Shown: positions 36,129 to 45,745, numbered from the stretch's first letter. The stretch: 64,000 nt of DNA from Jidongwangia harbinensis (GCF_020216025.1 NZ_JAIWNC010000024.1:62001-126000), one strand, 5' to 3'. A program made the numbers and translations. The notes: generated from the sequence alone by a model not told the origin.

Positions 36129-36554
36129 ATGGCGACGGAACTCTGGGACGCGGTGGTGGCGGGGAACGCCGGCACGCTGGCGACGATCAAGCGGGACGGG
36201 CGGCCGCAGCTGTCCGACGTCAACTACACCGCGGACCCGGACACCCGGATCATCCGCATCTCCACCCGGGACCCGCTGGCGAAGGTGCACAACCTGCGCC
36301 GCGACCCGCGGGCCAGCCTGCACGTGCCGGCCGTGCACGGTTCCGGGTACGCGGTGGCCGAGGCCACCGCGTCCCTCTCCTCCGTCGCCGCGGACGAGCA
36401 CGACGCCACGGTCGAGGAACTCATCGAGGTGTACCGCCTGGTCCAGCGCAAGGAGCACCCCGACTGGGCCGACTACCGCCGCGCCATGGTCGCCGACCGG
36501 CGCGTCGTCCTCAGCCTCCGGGTGGAGCGCCTCTACGGCTGGGTCGCCCCCTGA
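36129..36554 (+). CDS. PPOX-class F420-dependent oxidoreductase
   Basis: 141 residues with the split beta-barrel of the pyridoxamine-phosphate-oxidase-like fold: GTLATIKRDGRPQLSDVNY at the start, RISTRDPLAKVHNLRRDPRASLHV in the middle (basic residues placed for the F420 phosphate), and a C-terminal RVERLYGW. Members of this size in actinobacteria reduce diverse substrates with F420H2. The substrate is unknown. It ends 6 bp from the convergent GH92 gene. Confidence 0.88.
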   Translation: MATELWDAVVAGNAGTLATIKRDGRPQLSDVNYTADPDTRIIRISTRDPLAKVHNLRRDPRASLHVPAVHGSGYAVAEATASLSSVAADEHDATVEELIEVYRLVQRKEHPDWADYRRAMVADRRVVLSLRVERLYGWVAP

Positions 36555-36560
36555 CCCGGG

Positions 36561-39500
36561 TCAGGTCAGGGACAGTGCGTAGAGGTGCAGGCGGGAGTCG
36601 TTGGGGAGGTTCAGGGAGCGTAGCTCCTTCTCCGGATCCAACGGCACGGGTACGCCGAAGAGGTTCACCGGTGGCCCGTCCGTACCCTGGCCCGCCTTGA
36701 TGCGGTGCGGCATGGCCAGCACCGTGGTGGTGCCGGCGGCCGGGCCGGCGCACCAGTCGGCGACCGTCACCGGCACCTGAGCCGTGGTGCCGTCGGTGTA
36801 TCCGACCGTCACGGTGCCGCTGACCGGGCCGTTGTGGGTGGTGGCGACCAGCCGGGCCGACCGGTGCCGGCCCGGCGGCAGCAGCAGGGACTGGCCGGAC
36901 GCCCGGACGAAGTTCTTCGCCGTACCGCTCGGGTCGGGCGCCTGGTAGGTGACGCCGGCCCAGGTCACCGGGCCGGCCGGCGGCAGCAGGGCCGCGTCGT
37001 AGCTCCAGCCGCCGCCGTCGAAGTTCCCCTCGGCCGGCGCCGCCACGGTGGCGGTGCCGTCGACCGTGCGTTCCGGGCCGAGGTCGACCGCGCAGCCGTC
37101 ACCGGTCGGCGCGCAGGCGGTCGGGGTACGGACGACGACCGAGACGCTGCGCCGGACCGTCTCGACGCCGGACGCGCCCACCTCGATGTGCACCGGGTAC
37201 GTGCCGGCGGCCACCCCGCGCGGCGCGGTGACCGTCACCGTGACCGCGGCGGCGGTCGGCAGGTTCGACGAGATCAGGTACTTCGGGTCGCCGGGCCGGA
37301 CCGCCGCCGTCCAGCCGGCCGGGGCGGTGGCGGTCACCCGTGGCGCGATGGTGCTCGGTGCCTGCGCCACCACGTCGACGGTGAACCTGGCCTTCTCCCG
37401 CGTGGTGCCGCCGGCCGGCAGTGCGGCGCTCGCCGGCCGTACCGAGGCGTCCACGTGCCGGCGGTCGTCGGCCGGCGCCTGGTTCACCGACGGCGGCTGG
37501 TCCGCGGTCGCGGTGCCCCACCTCGACGGGCGGGTGCCGAGGGTGTGCGCCAGCGTGCCGCCGCGGGCGACGTCCGCCCAGGAGACCCAGTTCCGGGTGA
37601 GCGGCGCCCGGTGCAGCTTCGCCGACTGGATGTACCGGTTGGCGTCGGAGGCGCCGGGTGCGGTGATCCGCAGCGTGTTGTCACCGATCCGGACCGTGGC
37701 GGACGGGAACTGCGGGCTGGACACGGCCAGGAAGTTCGCGCCGCTCATGGTCGGATACAGCCCGAGCGAGGAGAACACGTACCAGGCGCTCATCGTGCCC
37801 AGGTCGTCGTTGCCGGTCATGCCGTCCGGGCCGGTGGTGAACAGGGTCATCGCGGCCCGGACCACGGTCGCCGCCTTCGCCGGGTTGCCGGCCCAGTGGT
37901 ACAGGTACGGCGCGAGCAGGTCGGGCTCGTTGTTCGGGTTGTACGTGGGCTTGGCGTAGTAGTCGTACGGCCCGGCGATCCAGTCCTTGCGGGCGGTGCC
38001 GGCCGGGTCGGTGAGCAGCTTGTCGTACACGAAGAACTCGTCCAGCCGCTGCTCCGCCTTCTTCCGGCCGCCGAGCAGCGTGACCAGCCCGGCCGGGTCC
38101 TGCGGGACCAGCCACTGGTACTGGTGGGCGCCGCCCTCGTGGAACTGCTCGGCCGCGGCCACCGGGTCGTACGGGGTCAGCCAGGTGCCGTCCACGGTGC
38201 GCGGCCGGAACTGCTTGAGGTCGCGGTCCCACAGGTTGCGGTACCACTGGCCGCGGCGGGCGAACAGGTTCGCGTCCGCGGTCTTGCCGAGCCCGGCGGC
38301 CATCAGCGCCAGCGACGCGTCGGCTGCCGCGTACTCCAGGGTCGCGGACGCCGGGTGGTCGCAGTCGTTGTCGCCGCCCTTGTGCACGCAGTCCTCGCCG
38401 AGCACCAGCCCGGACGGGATGTAGCCGCGGTCGGCGTAGTAGTCCTGGCCGGTGCGCCCGTTGTACGGCGAGCCGGCCGGCGGCTGGGCCGTGGCGTTGG
38501 CCCGCAGCAGCGTGTACGCCTCCTCCTCGTGCCCGGCCAGCAGGCCCTTGGACCACGCCTCGACCAGGAACGGGGTGACCGGGTCGCCGGTCATGATGTT
38601 GGTCTCGCTGTTCGCCAGCGCCCAGCGCGGCAGCCAGCCGCCGTCCCGGCCGATCGCCACCACGGACAGCGCGACGTCCCGGGCGACGTCCGGCACGAGC
38701 ATCTCCAGCAGCTGGTTCTGCGGCCGGTACGTGTCCCACAGCGAGAAGTTCTGGTACGGGGTGTAGCCGTCGGCGGTGTGTACCTTCCGGTCGAAGCCGA
38801 CGTACCGGCCGTCGACGTCGCCGGCCACGTTCGGGTGCAGCAGCGAGTGGTACAGCGCGGTGTAGAACGCGCTGCGGCGTTCCGGCGTACCCCCGTCGAT
38901 GGCGATCCGGTCCAGCTCGTCCACCCAGGCGGCGCGCAGCGCGGCGCGGGTGGCGTCGAAGTCGTGGCCCGTGCCGGTCTCGGCGGCGAGGTTCTTCCGC
39001 GCGCCGTCCGGGCCGGTGTAGGAGAGCGCCACCTTGACCACCACGTCGCGGTCGTCGCGGGTGTCGAACGTGACGAACGCGCCGTTGCCGCCGCTGCCGG
39101 CCGCGTCCCGGCCGCCGGGGGTGACGGTGGAGCCGCGCCAGGTGCCGTGCGCGGCGAACGGGCGGTCGAAGCTGGCCGTGAAGTAGACGGTGTGGTCGTC
39201 CTTGCCGGCGCAGAAGTTGCCCGCGTTGACCCGGCCCTCGACGGTCCGGTCGCCGACCACGTGGATCTCCGAGCCGAACACGGTCTGGTTGGCCTTGCCC
39301 GTGTTGAACAGCACGTTCGCCGCGTCGGTGGCCGGGAACGTGTACCGCTGCCAGCCGGTGCGCGGGGTGGCGGTGAGTTCCGCCTGGACGTCGTACCTGT
39401 GCAGCCGCACCCGGTAGTAGCCGGGCGAGGCCTCCTCGTCGTCGTGCGTGAACGGCGACCGGTAGGCGTTGTGGTCGACGCTGCTGACGGCGCCGGTGGT

Positions 39501-39800
39501 GGGCATCATCGGCACCTCGCCGGCCACCTCGCAGCCGACGCCGGAGAGGTGGGTCTGGCTGAAGCCGTAGATGCTGTTCTGCTGGTAGTCGTACCCGCCC
39601 TGGCCGCCGGTGTCCGGGCTGACCTGCACCATGCCGAACGGCGCGCTCGCGCCGGGGAAGGTGTTGCCGAAGTTCTGGGTGCCGACGAACGGCCGGACCA
39701 GGTCCACCGGCGCCGGTTCGGCGGCGGCGACTGGGCTCGCCTGGAACAGGCCGGCGAGCGTGACGGCCACGGTCGCGGCCACCAGGAACCGACGGGGCAT
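36561..39800 (-). CDS. Secreted GH92 alpha-mannosidase (second copy, different architecture)
   Basis: 1079 residues: signal peptide (cleavage near ASPVAAA, residue about 27), the GH92 domain at once (VDLVRPFVGTQNFGNTFPGAS, YGFSQTHLSGVGC), NFSLWDTYRPQNQLLEM and GNDDLGTMSAWYVFSSLGLY. A NEW3-type beta domain follows (about 780-880) and a last beta domain with NPCBM-like pattern. The catalytic loop differs from the other GH92 (GNDDLGTMSAW against GDEDNGEMSAW), which suggests a different linkage preference (inference). GGAGG lies 6 bases before the ATG; an earlier GTG-type start would add 16 residues spoiling the signal peptide. Confidence 0.92.
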   Translation of the reverse strand: MPRRFLVAATVAVTLAGLFQASPVAAAEPAPVDLVRPFVGTQNFGNTFPGASAPFGMVQVSPDTGGQGGYDYQQNSIYGFSQTHLSGVGCEVAGEVPMMPTTGAVSSVDHNAYRSPFTHDDEEASPGYYRVRLHRYDVQAELTATPRTGWQRYTFPATDAANVLFNTGKANQTVFGSEIHVVGDRTVEGRVNAGNFCAGKDDHTVYFTASFDRPFAAHGTWRGSTVTPGGRDAAGSGGNGAFVTFDTRDDRDVVVKVALSYTGPDGARKNLAAETGTGHDFDATRAALRAAWVDELDRIAIDGGTPERRSAFYTALYHSLLHPNVAGDVDGRYVGFDRKVHTADGYTPYQNFSLWDTYRPQNQLLEMLVPDVARDVALSVVAIGRDGGWLPRWALANSETNIMTGDPVTPFLVEAWSKGLLAGHEEEAYTLLRANATAQPPAGSPYNGRTGQDYYADRGYIPSGLVLGEDCVHKGGDNDCDHPASATLEYAAADASLALMAAGLGKTADANLFARRGQWYRNLWDRDLKQFRPRTVDGTWLTPYDPVAAAEQFHEGGAHQYQWLVPQDPAGLVTLLGGRKKAEQRLDEFFVYDKLLTDPAGTARKDWIAGPYDYYAKPTYNPNNEPDLLAPYLYHWAGNPAKAATVVRAAMTLFTTGPDGMTGNDDLGTMSAWYVFSSLGLYPTMSGANFLAVSSPQFPSATVRIGDNTLRITAPGASDANRYIQSAKLHRAPLTRNWVSWADVARGGTLAHTLGTRPSRWGTATADQPPSVNQAPADDRRHVDASVRPASAALPAGGTTREKARFTVDVVAQAPSTIAPRVTATAPAGWTAAVRPGDPKYLISSNLPTAAAVTVTVTAPRGVAAGTYPVHIEVGASGVETVRRSVSVVVRTPTACAPTGDGCAVDLGPERTVDGTATVAAPAEGNFDGGGWSYDAALLPPAGPVTWAGVTYQAPDPSGTAKNFVRASGQSLLLPPGRHRSARLVATTHNGPVSGTVTVGYTDGTTAQVPVTVADWCAGPAAGTTTVLAMPHRIKAGQGTDGPPVNLFGVPVPLDPEKELRSLNLPNDSRLHLYALSLT

Positions 39801-39833
39801 GAAGAACCTCCGGTCAACAACGTCATCGTCCGG

Positions 39834-39847
39834 TGACAACGATGTCA
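39834..39847 (-). promoter_or_regulatory. Operator TGACAACGATGTCA before the second GH92 gene
   Basis: Thirteen of 14 bases match the palindrome before the first GH92 gene. It lies 34 bp before this gene's ATG, where a repressor would block transcription. It is also 140 bp before the divergent GGDEF/EAL gene. Confidence 0.65.
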
Positions 39848-39988
39848 TCCAGCAGCGACGCGGGTCAATGGCAACCGGATTGCACCTCAGTGCGGTCCGG
39901 CGGAAGCCTCAAGCGCCGCCACGCCGACCCGATGTCCCCGGTACGGCCCTCATCTCCGATGGTCGTGGGCCGACCGGAGACACGTCTG

Positions 39989-42754
39989 ATGGCAGTCAGG
40001 ACCGAAGCGCCGCCGAGTCGCTGGGCACGGCTGTGCGCTGCGGTCGGCCTGGTGGTGGTCCTGTTCGGCACGGTGCTGGGCACGGAACTCGCGGGTCCGG
40101 CCGCGTCCCGGACCATCTCCAACGTCGGTCTGGCCTTCGGGGCGGTGTCCGCCGCCGTGGCCTGCCTGTGGCGCGCACGGTCGTTCACCGGCCGCTTCCG
40201 CTGGGGCTGGGTCCTGATCAGCCTCGGTGTGCTGTCCTGGGGACTGGGGCAGACCGCCTGGCTGTACCTGGAATCGATCCGCGGCGACGCGCTGCCGTTC
40301 CCGTCCCAGGCCGACATCGGCTACCTCGGCATGGTCCTGCTCACCCCGGCCGGCCTGCTGTTGCTGCCGAGCACCTCACAGACGTTCGCAAGCCGGGCCC
40401 GCACCCTGCTGGACGGCCTGCTGGTCGCCACCTCGCTGATGCTGATCGCCTGGATGTTCGTGGTGGACCCGCTGATCGCGGCGGGTTCGGCCGGCACGCT
40501 CAGCCTGTACATCAGCCTGGCCTACCCGCTCGGCGACGTGGTCATCGTGACCATCGTGGTCTACATGCTCGCGCTGCGGCGGCGGCGCGGTCGCGCCTTC
40601 GCCCGCCTGGCGCTGGTCGGCGCCGGCATCACCGCGTTCGCGGCGTCCGACATCGGGTACGCCTACCTCAACCTCACCGGCGCCTACGCCTCCGGCGGCG
40701 GCACCGACATCGGCTGGTTCGCCGGCTTCTCGCTGATCCTGCTGGCCGCGTGCAAGCCGCTGTCCCCACCGGCCCCGGCCGACCCGGCCGCCGGTACCGC
40801 GCACGCGCAGCCGATCGGCATGCTGCTGCCGTACGTCGCGGTGATCGCCGCGCTGGTCGCCAGCATGGCCTGGTTCGCGCACACCGGCGAGCTGTCCGAC
40901 TTCGTGACGTACGCCCGCTCGGCGCTGATCCTGCTGATCGTCGGCCGCCAGATCCTCACCATGGCGGAGAACCGCAACCTCACCCGCACGCTGGAGGCCC
41001 GGGTCGACGAGCGCACCGCCGAACTGGGCGCCAGCGAGCGCCGCTTCCACGCGCTGGTCCAGCACAGCTCGGACGTGGTGACCGTGGTCGACCCGGAGTC
41101 CAAGGTGCTGTACCAGAGCGAGTCGGCTCTGCGGGTCTTCGGATATCCGGCCCCGAAGATCACCGAGCGCCGGCTCTCCGACCTGCTGGACGCCGAGTCC
41201 GCGGCCAGCCTGGCCGGCGCGATGCGGGCGGTGGCCGGTGACCCGTACGCGACCACCATGCTGGAACTCACCCTCCCGCACCACGACGGGCGCCCGCGCC
41301 AGGCCGAGATGACCGTCACCAACCTGCTCGCCGACCCCAGCGTGCGCGGCCTGGTGCTGAACACCCGGGACATCAGCGAGCGCAAGGAACTGCAGGAGCA
41401 GCTGGTCCACGAGGCGTACCACGACGCACTCACCCAGCTCGCCAACCGGGCGCTGTTCCGGGAGCGGGTGGCCGACGCGCTCCGCCGCCGCGGCGCCGGC
41501 GACGACGTGACCGTGCTCTTCCTCGACCTGGACGGCTTCAAACAGGTCAACGACAGCCTCGGCCACCTGGCCGGGGACCAGCTGCTGGTGCAGGTGGCCG
41601 ACCGGCTGCGCGCCGCGGTCGCCGAGCACGACATGGTGGCCCGGTTCGGCGGCGACGAGTTCGCGGTGCTGGTCGAGTCCCCGGCGGGTGCGCCCGACCC
41701 GGAGACGGTCGCGCAGCGGATCGTGGCGAGCCTGCACGAGCCGTTCCGGATCGAGCAACGCGACATCCACGTGCAGGCCAGCATCGGCCTGGCCGGCGCG
41801 GCGCTGTCCGGCATCGTCCCGGACGCCGACCCGGCCGCCACCGCGGACGGCGCCGAACAGCTCATGCGCAACGCCGACCTGGCCATGTACCGGGCCAAGG
41901 CCGGCGGCGGCAGCGGGTTCGCCAGCTACCACCCGGACATGCACGCCGGCCTGGTGGCCCGGCTGGAGACCGAGGCCGACCTGCGGCGGGCCCTCGAGGT
42001 CGGCGAGCTGACGCTGCACTACCAGCCCACCATCGACCTCACGGACAGCCGGGTGATCGGGTTCGAGGCGCTGGTGCGCTGGCAGCACCCGACCCGTGGG
42101 CTGATCCCGCCGCTGGACTTCATCGGCATCGCGGAGAACACCGGGCTGATCGTCCCGCTCGGCCGCTGGGTGCTGCACGAGGCGTGCCGGCAGGCCGTCG
42201 CGTGGAGCCGGGACGCCGGCGGCCGGCCGGTCAAGATGGCGGTCAACGTGTCGGTCCGCCAGTTCGACCGCAGCGACGTGCCGGCCATGGTCGCCGAGGT
42301 GCTGGCCGAGACCGGCATGGCGGCCGAACAGCTCTGCCTCGAGATGACCGAGAGCGTGCTGATGACCGACACCGAGGACAACCTCGCCCAGCTGCGGCGG
42401 CTCAAGGACCTGGGCGTGACGCTCGCCATCGACGACTTCGGCACCGGCTACTCCTCGCTGGCGTACCTGCGGCGGTTCCCGATGGACACGCTGAAGATCG
42501 ACCGCTCCTTCGTGGAACGGCTCGGCGTGCAGGCCGACGACGCCACGCTGGCCGGCACCATCGTGCAGCTCGGCCAGAGCCTCGGCATGTCCACCGTGGC
42601 CGAGGGCATCGAGGACTACGGGCAGTTCGCCGCGCTGCGCCGCCTCGGCTGCACCCACGCCCAGGGCTACTACTTCTCCCGGCCGGTGCCCGCCGCCGAG
42701 GCCGGCCGGCTGCTGCTGGACAGCAGCGGCGTCGACGTCGCCGCGGGCGTCTGA
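39989..42754 (+). CDS. Membrane PAS-GGDEF-EAL cyclic-di-GMP protein
   Basis: 921 residues: about nine membrane segments (residues 15-315), a coiled region, a PAS domain (about 345-470), GGDEF (about 480-645, motif RFGGDEF at 552-558) and EAL (about 660-910, motif EALVRW at 693). GGDEF is canonical, but the product-inhibition RxxD site reads AEHD, so feedback control should be absent. The EAL domain keeps the usual catalytic set (NVSVRQF, EMTES, DDFGTGYSS, LKIDRSF, AEGIE). It may both make and break c-di-GMP. GGAGA lies 8 bases before the ATG; longer starts lack signals. Confidence 0.92.
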   Translation: MAVRTEAPPSRWARLCAAVGLVVVLFGTVLGTELAGPAASRTISNVGLAFGAVSAAVACLWRARSFTGRFRWGWVLISLGVLSWGLGQTAWLYLESIRGDALPFPSQADIGYLGMVLLTPAGLLLLPSTSQTFASRARTLLDGLLVATSLMLIAWMFVVDPLIAAGSAGTLSLYISLAYPLGDVVIVTIVVYMLALRRRRGRAFARLALVGAGITAFAASDIGYAYLNLTGAYASGGGTDIGWFAGFSLILLAACKPLSPPAPADPAAGTAHAQPIGMLLPYVAVIAALVASMAWFAHTGELSDFVTYARSALILLIVGRQILTMAENRNLTRTLEARVDERTAELGASERRFHALVQHSSDVVTVVDPESKVLYQSESALRVFGYPAPKITERRLSDLLDAESAASLAGAMRAVAGDPYATTMLELTLPHHDGRPRQAEMTVTNLLADPSVRGLVLNTRDISERKELQEQLVHEAYHDALTQLANRALFRERVADALRRRGAGDDVTVLFLDLDGFKQVNDSLGHLAGDQLLVQVADRLRAAVAEHDMVARFGGDEFAVLVESPAGAPDPETVAQRIVASLHEPFRIEQRDIHVQASIGLAGAALSGIVPDADPAATADGAEQLMRNADLAMYRAKAGGGSGFASYHPDMHAGLVARLETEADLRRALEVGELTLHYQPTIDLTDSRVIGFEALVRWQHPTRGLIPPLDFIGIAENTGLIVPLGRWVLHEACRQAVAWSRDAGGRPVKMAVNVSVRQFDRSDVPAMVAEVLAETGMAAEQLCLEMTESVLMTDTEDNLAQLRRLKDLGVTLAIDDFGTGYSSLAYLRRFPMDTLKIDRSFVERLGVQADDATLAGTIVQLGQSLGMSTVAEGIEDYGQFAALRRLGCTHAQGYYFSRPVPAAEAGRLLLDSSGVDVAAGV

Positions 42755-42779
42755 CCCCGCGCGCGCAGGAGACCCCACG

Positions 42780-43964
42780 ATGACCGCTGCCCTGACCGGT
42801 TTCGCGCCGGGCGTACCCGCGCACTGGCCGGCCGGGCTCTCGCCGGAGTACCTGGCGCGGCTCGACGAGCCGACGCCCTACCTGGTCACCGACCTGGACA
42901 CGGTGGCGCGGCGGCGGGCGGCATTCGCCCGGGCCCTGCCCGGGGTGCGCACGTTCTACGCGATGAAGTGCAATCCCGCCCCCGAGGTGCTGACCACCCT
43001 GGCGGCCGGCGGCGCCGGCTTCGAGATCGCCTCGATCGGCGAGCTGCGCACCCTGCGGCGGCTCGGCGTCGACCCGGCCGAGGTGCTGTACAGCAACCCG
43101 GTCAAACCCCCGGCGCACATCGCCGAGGCACACCGGGCCGGGCTGTGGCGGTTCAGTTTCGACTCGCCGGACGAACTGGCCAAGATTGTCGAGTACGCCC
43201 CCGGCGCCGCCGTCTACGTCCGCCTGCGGGTCGACGACAGCACCAGCGCGTTCCCGCTGTCCCGCAAGTTCGGTGCCGACCCGGCCGACGCGCACGACCT
43301 GATGCTGCTCGCCCGCCGGCTCGGGCTCCGGCCGTACGGGATCACGTTCCACGTCGGCTCGCAGTGCGCCGACCCGCTCGCCTGGCAGCGTGCGATCGCC
43401 GCGGCCGGCCGGCTGATGACCGCGCTGCGCGCCGAGCACCTCGAGATCGCGATGCTGAACCTCGGCGGCGGCTTCCCAGCCCGGTACGCCACCGAGGTGC
43501 CGTCCATCGAGACGATCGGCGCGGCGGTGACCGCGGCGCTGCACCGGCTGCCGTACCGGCCCGGCCTGATCGCCGCCGAACCGGGCCGGCACCTGGTCGC
43601 CGAGTCCGCGGTGCTGGCCGCCGGGGTGGTCGGGCGGACCCGGCGCGGCGGCGAGAACTGGCTGTACGTCGACGTCAGCGCGTACCACGGCCTGATGGAG
43701 ACGCTGCAGACCCGGAACGGCTGGGACTATCCGCTGTGGACCAGCGCGGCCGGACATCCGGACCTGCCACGCCTGCCGTTCGTGGTGACCGGCCCCAGCT
43801 GCGACAGCTCCGACACCATGTTCCACGACGTGTCGCTGCCCGCCACCATCGACGTGGGCGACACGCTGTACATCGGCTCGGCCGGTGCGTACACCCTCAG
43901 CTACGCCTCCGCGTTCAACGGCTTCCCGCCGCCCACCCCGCTGTTCGTCGGATCGCCCGGGTGA
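42780..43964 (+). CDS. Type III PLP-dependent decarboxylase (ornithine/diaminopimelate/arginine group)
   Basis: 394 residues, alanine-racemase-like barrel plus beta domain. PLP is bound by Lys63 in FYAMKCNP; further motifs are FHVGSQC, NLGGGFPARY, EPGRHLV and the cysteine of GPSCDSSD, which acts on the substrate carboxylate side. Length and motifs suit ornithine-type decarboxylases rather than LysA, but the diamine product is not fixed by sequence. AGGAGA precedes the ATG. It follows the GGDEF gene by 25 bp and its stop overlaps the MFS start, so decarboxylase and transporter act together. Confidence 0.88.
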   Translation: MTAALTGFAPGVPAHWPAGLSPEYLARLDEPTPYLVTDLDTVARRRAAFARALPGVRTFYAMKCNPAPEVLTTLAAGGAGFEIASIGELRTLRRLGVDPAEVLYSNPVKPPAHIAEAHRAGLWRFSFDSPDELAKIVEYAPGAAVYVRLRVDDSTSAFPLSRKFGADPADAHDLMLLARRLGLRPYGITFHVGSQCADPLAWQRAIAAAGRLMTALRAEHLEIAMLNLGGGFPARYATEVPSIETIGAAVTAALHRLPYRPGLIAAEPGRHLVAESAVLAAGVVGRTRRGGENWLYVDVSAYHGLMETLQTRNGWDYPLWTSAAGHPDLPRLPFVVTGPSCDSSDTMFHDVSLPATIDVGDTLYIGSAGAYTLSYASAFNGFPPPTPLFVGSPG

Positions 43965-45172
43965 GCATGCGGCGCCGGGCCGGACCGGGCGGGCTCCGGC
44001 GCGCCGGGCGGCTCCGGGAACTGCTGGTGGCCGGCGTCGTCGACTCGTTCGGGATGGCGCTGGGCTGGACCGTCCTGGTGCTGCTCGCGGTGTCCCGTGG
44101 CGGCCTGGCGGAGGCGGCGCTCTACCACGCGGCCATGCTCGTCGGGGTGGTGCTGTCCGCGCCGGTCACCGGCTGGCTGGCCCGCCGCGCGTCCGGCCGG
44201 GCCCTGCTGCGCGGAGCCGCGGGCAGCGAGATGCTGCTGCGGGTCGGCGTGCTCGCCGGGCTGATCGCCGGGCTGCCCTCCGGGGTGATCGCCGCGGCGG
44301 TGCTGATTCTCAACGTGGCCGCCTGGACCGGCTTCGCCGGCATGCGGGCCGAGGTCGCCGCGGTGGCCCCCGGCGCGCGGCCGATGACCCGGTACGCGCT
44401 GAGCATCGCCGCGGTCGAAGCGGCCGGCACCGGCCTGGGCGCGCTGCTGCCGGTCGGACCGGACGGCCACCCCACCGGCGTCCTGCTGGTGGCGGTCTTC
44501 GTGCTGTACGCCGGAACGCTGGTGCCGACGCTGGTCGCCGCCCGCCGGGCCCGGGTCACCCCGCACCGCACCGACGGCGCCCGCCCTCGGGGCAGATCCT
44601 CCCGCCGCCCCGCCGTCTCGCCGGTGCTGTTGCTCGCCGGCGGCGGGATCATGCTGTTGGCGTCCGGCCCCACGCTGCTCGCCGTGCCGCTCACCACCGA
44701 GCTGCACGGGCGCGCGTGGGTGGCCGGCACCGCGGTGGCGTTCAGCCTGGGCTGCCTGCTGGCCACCGGCGCGGTCGCCGCACTCGGCCGGGTGGGGCTG
44801 CCCGCGGTGCTGCGCTGGAGCCTGTGGGGCATGGGCATGCTGGCCGGCTGGATCGCCGCGCCGCTGCACGTGTTCTCGGTGCTGTTCGCGCAGTTCCTGG
44901 CCGGTCTCAGCCAGACCGCGCTGGAGGGCGACATGGACGCCCGGGCAGCCGCGGAGGCACCGCCCGACGGGGTGACGACGGCGCTGGCGTACAGCGCGTC
45001 GGTCCGGGCGCTCGGCGGTTCGATCGCGGTCAAGGCGCTGCCGGTGCTGGTCGCGGCGCCGGCCATCGGAACGGCGGCGAGCGGCGCGGTGGCGGCGCTG
45101 GGGGTCGCGGTGCTGACGGTGTGGGCGCTGCGCTACCTGCCCCGGCCCGCCGGACGAACGGCCCCGGGCTGA
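43961..45172 (+). CDS. MFS transporter coupled to the decarboxylase
   Basis: 403 residues with about 11-12 hydrophobic segments and a long basic central loop (RRARVTPHRTDGARPRGRSS). No specific substrate signature. The GTG start overlaps the decarboxylase stop (GTGA); an ATG two codons later is equally possible. The coupling suggests export of the amine or of a product made from it, as in siderophore clusters, but no other biosynthetic gene is present. Downstream lies an 0.9 kb gap. Confidence 0.82.
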   Translation: MSMRRRAGPGGLRRAGRLRELLVAGVVDSFGMALGWTVLVLLAVSRGGLAEAALYHAAMLVGVVLSAPVTGWLARRASGRALLRGAAGSEMLLRVGVLAGLIAGLPSGVIAAAVLILNVAAWTGFAGMRAEVAAVAPGARPMTRYALSIAAVEAAGTGLGALLPVGPDGHPTGVLLVAVFVLYAGTLVPTLVAARRARVTPHRTDGARPRGRSSRRPAVSPVLLLAGGGIMLLASGPTLLAVPLTTELHGRAWVAGTAVAFSLGCLLATGAVAALGRVGLPAVLRWSLWGMGMLAGWIAAPLHVFSVLFAQFLAGLSQTALEGDMDARAAAEAPPDGVTTALAYSASVRALGGSIAVKALPVLVAAPAIGTAASGAVAALGVAVLTVWALRYLPRPAGRTAPG

Positions 45173-45227
45173 CGAAGGCGTTCCACAACCGCCGCGACTC
45201 GACGGGTCACCCGGCGCCGCCGTGAGC

Positions 45228-45360
45228 GCGTGTGCTTTCCGGGTGCGGCGCGCACCCTACCTCCACACACCGCGGCCGGGCGGCGGGCGCGCGTGGCTTC
45301 CGGGTGCGGAACGCGCCCTACCTCCACACACCCCCGCCGACCGGCCAGCGCGCGTGGCTC
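45228..45360. repeat. 61-bp-period array related to that at 29941
   Basis: TTCCGGGTGCGG recurs at 45237 and 45298, and GTGGCT at 45293 and 45354, all 61 bp apart. Aligned with the array at 29941, GCGYGTGG and CTCCACAC fall at the same offsets (1 and 34) and roughly half of all positions agree. Confidence 0.75.
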
Positions 45361-45745
45361 TGCACGCCGCGCGCGGCAGGGCTGGGCACCGGAGTCACCG
45401 TGCTGCACCACTTCTTCGAACAGCAGGGCGTGTCAAGTTGGGGCGAGCCCTCCCACACGCCGGAGCCGGGGATGCGCTGCGGAGGGGCGAAACGTGGGCA
45501 TGGAACCGCCAGCGGCCGGTGGGAAGCCGAAGTCGTGCAGCTGTGGTCGATATACGACTCGTAATCCACAAGATCGCCGGCAGCGGAGGCGCGTGCCGCG
45601 GGGCGTCGTGGACGGTTCTCATCCACCGCGCCGCCCGCCCCGGGAGCATCGGCGATCCCTGGACATCCCACGCAGCTGCCACTTTCCGGACATGCGCCTC
45701 CTCAGTGGAACAGCAGCGTCGTCATCCGGTGCTCATAGCAACGTC

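Noticed and set aside
42780..45172. Siderophore biosynthetic cluster
   Set aside because: Only a decarboxylase and a transporter are present; no IucA/IucC synthetase, monooxygenase or NRPS.
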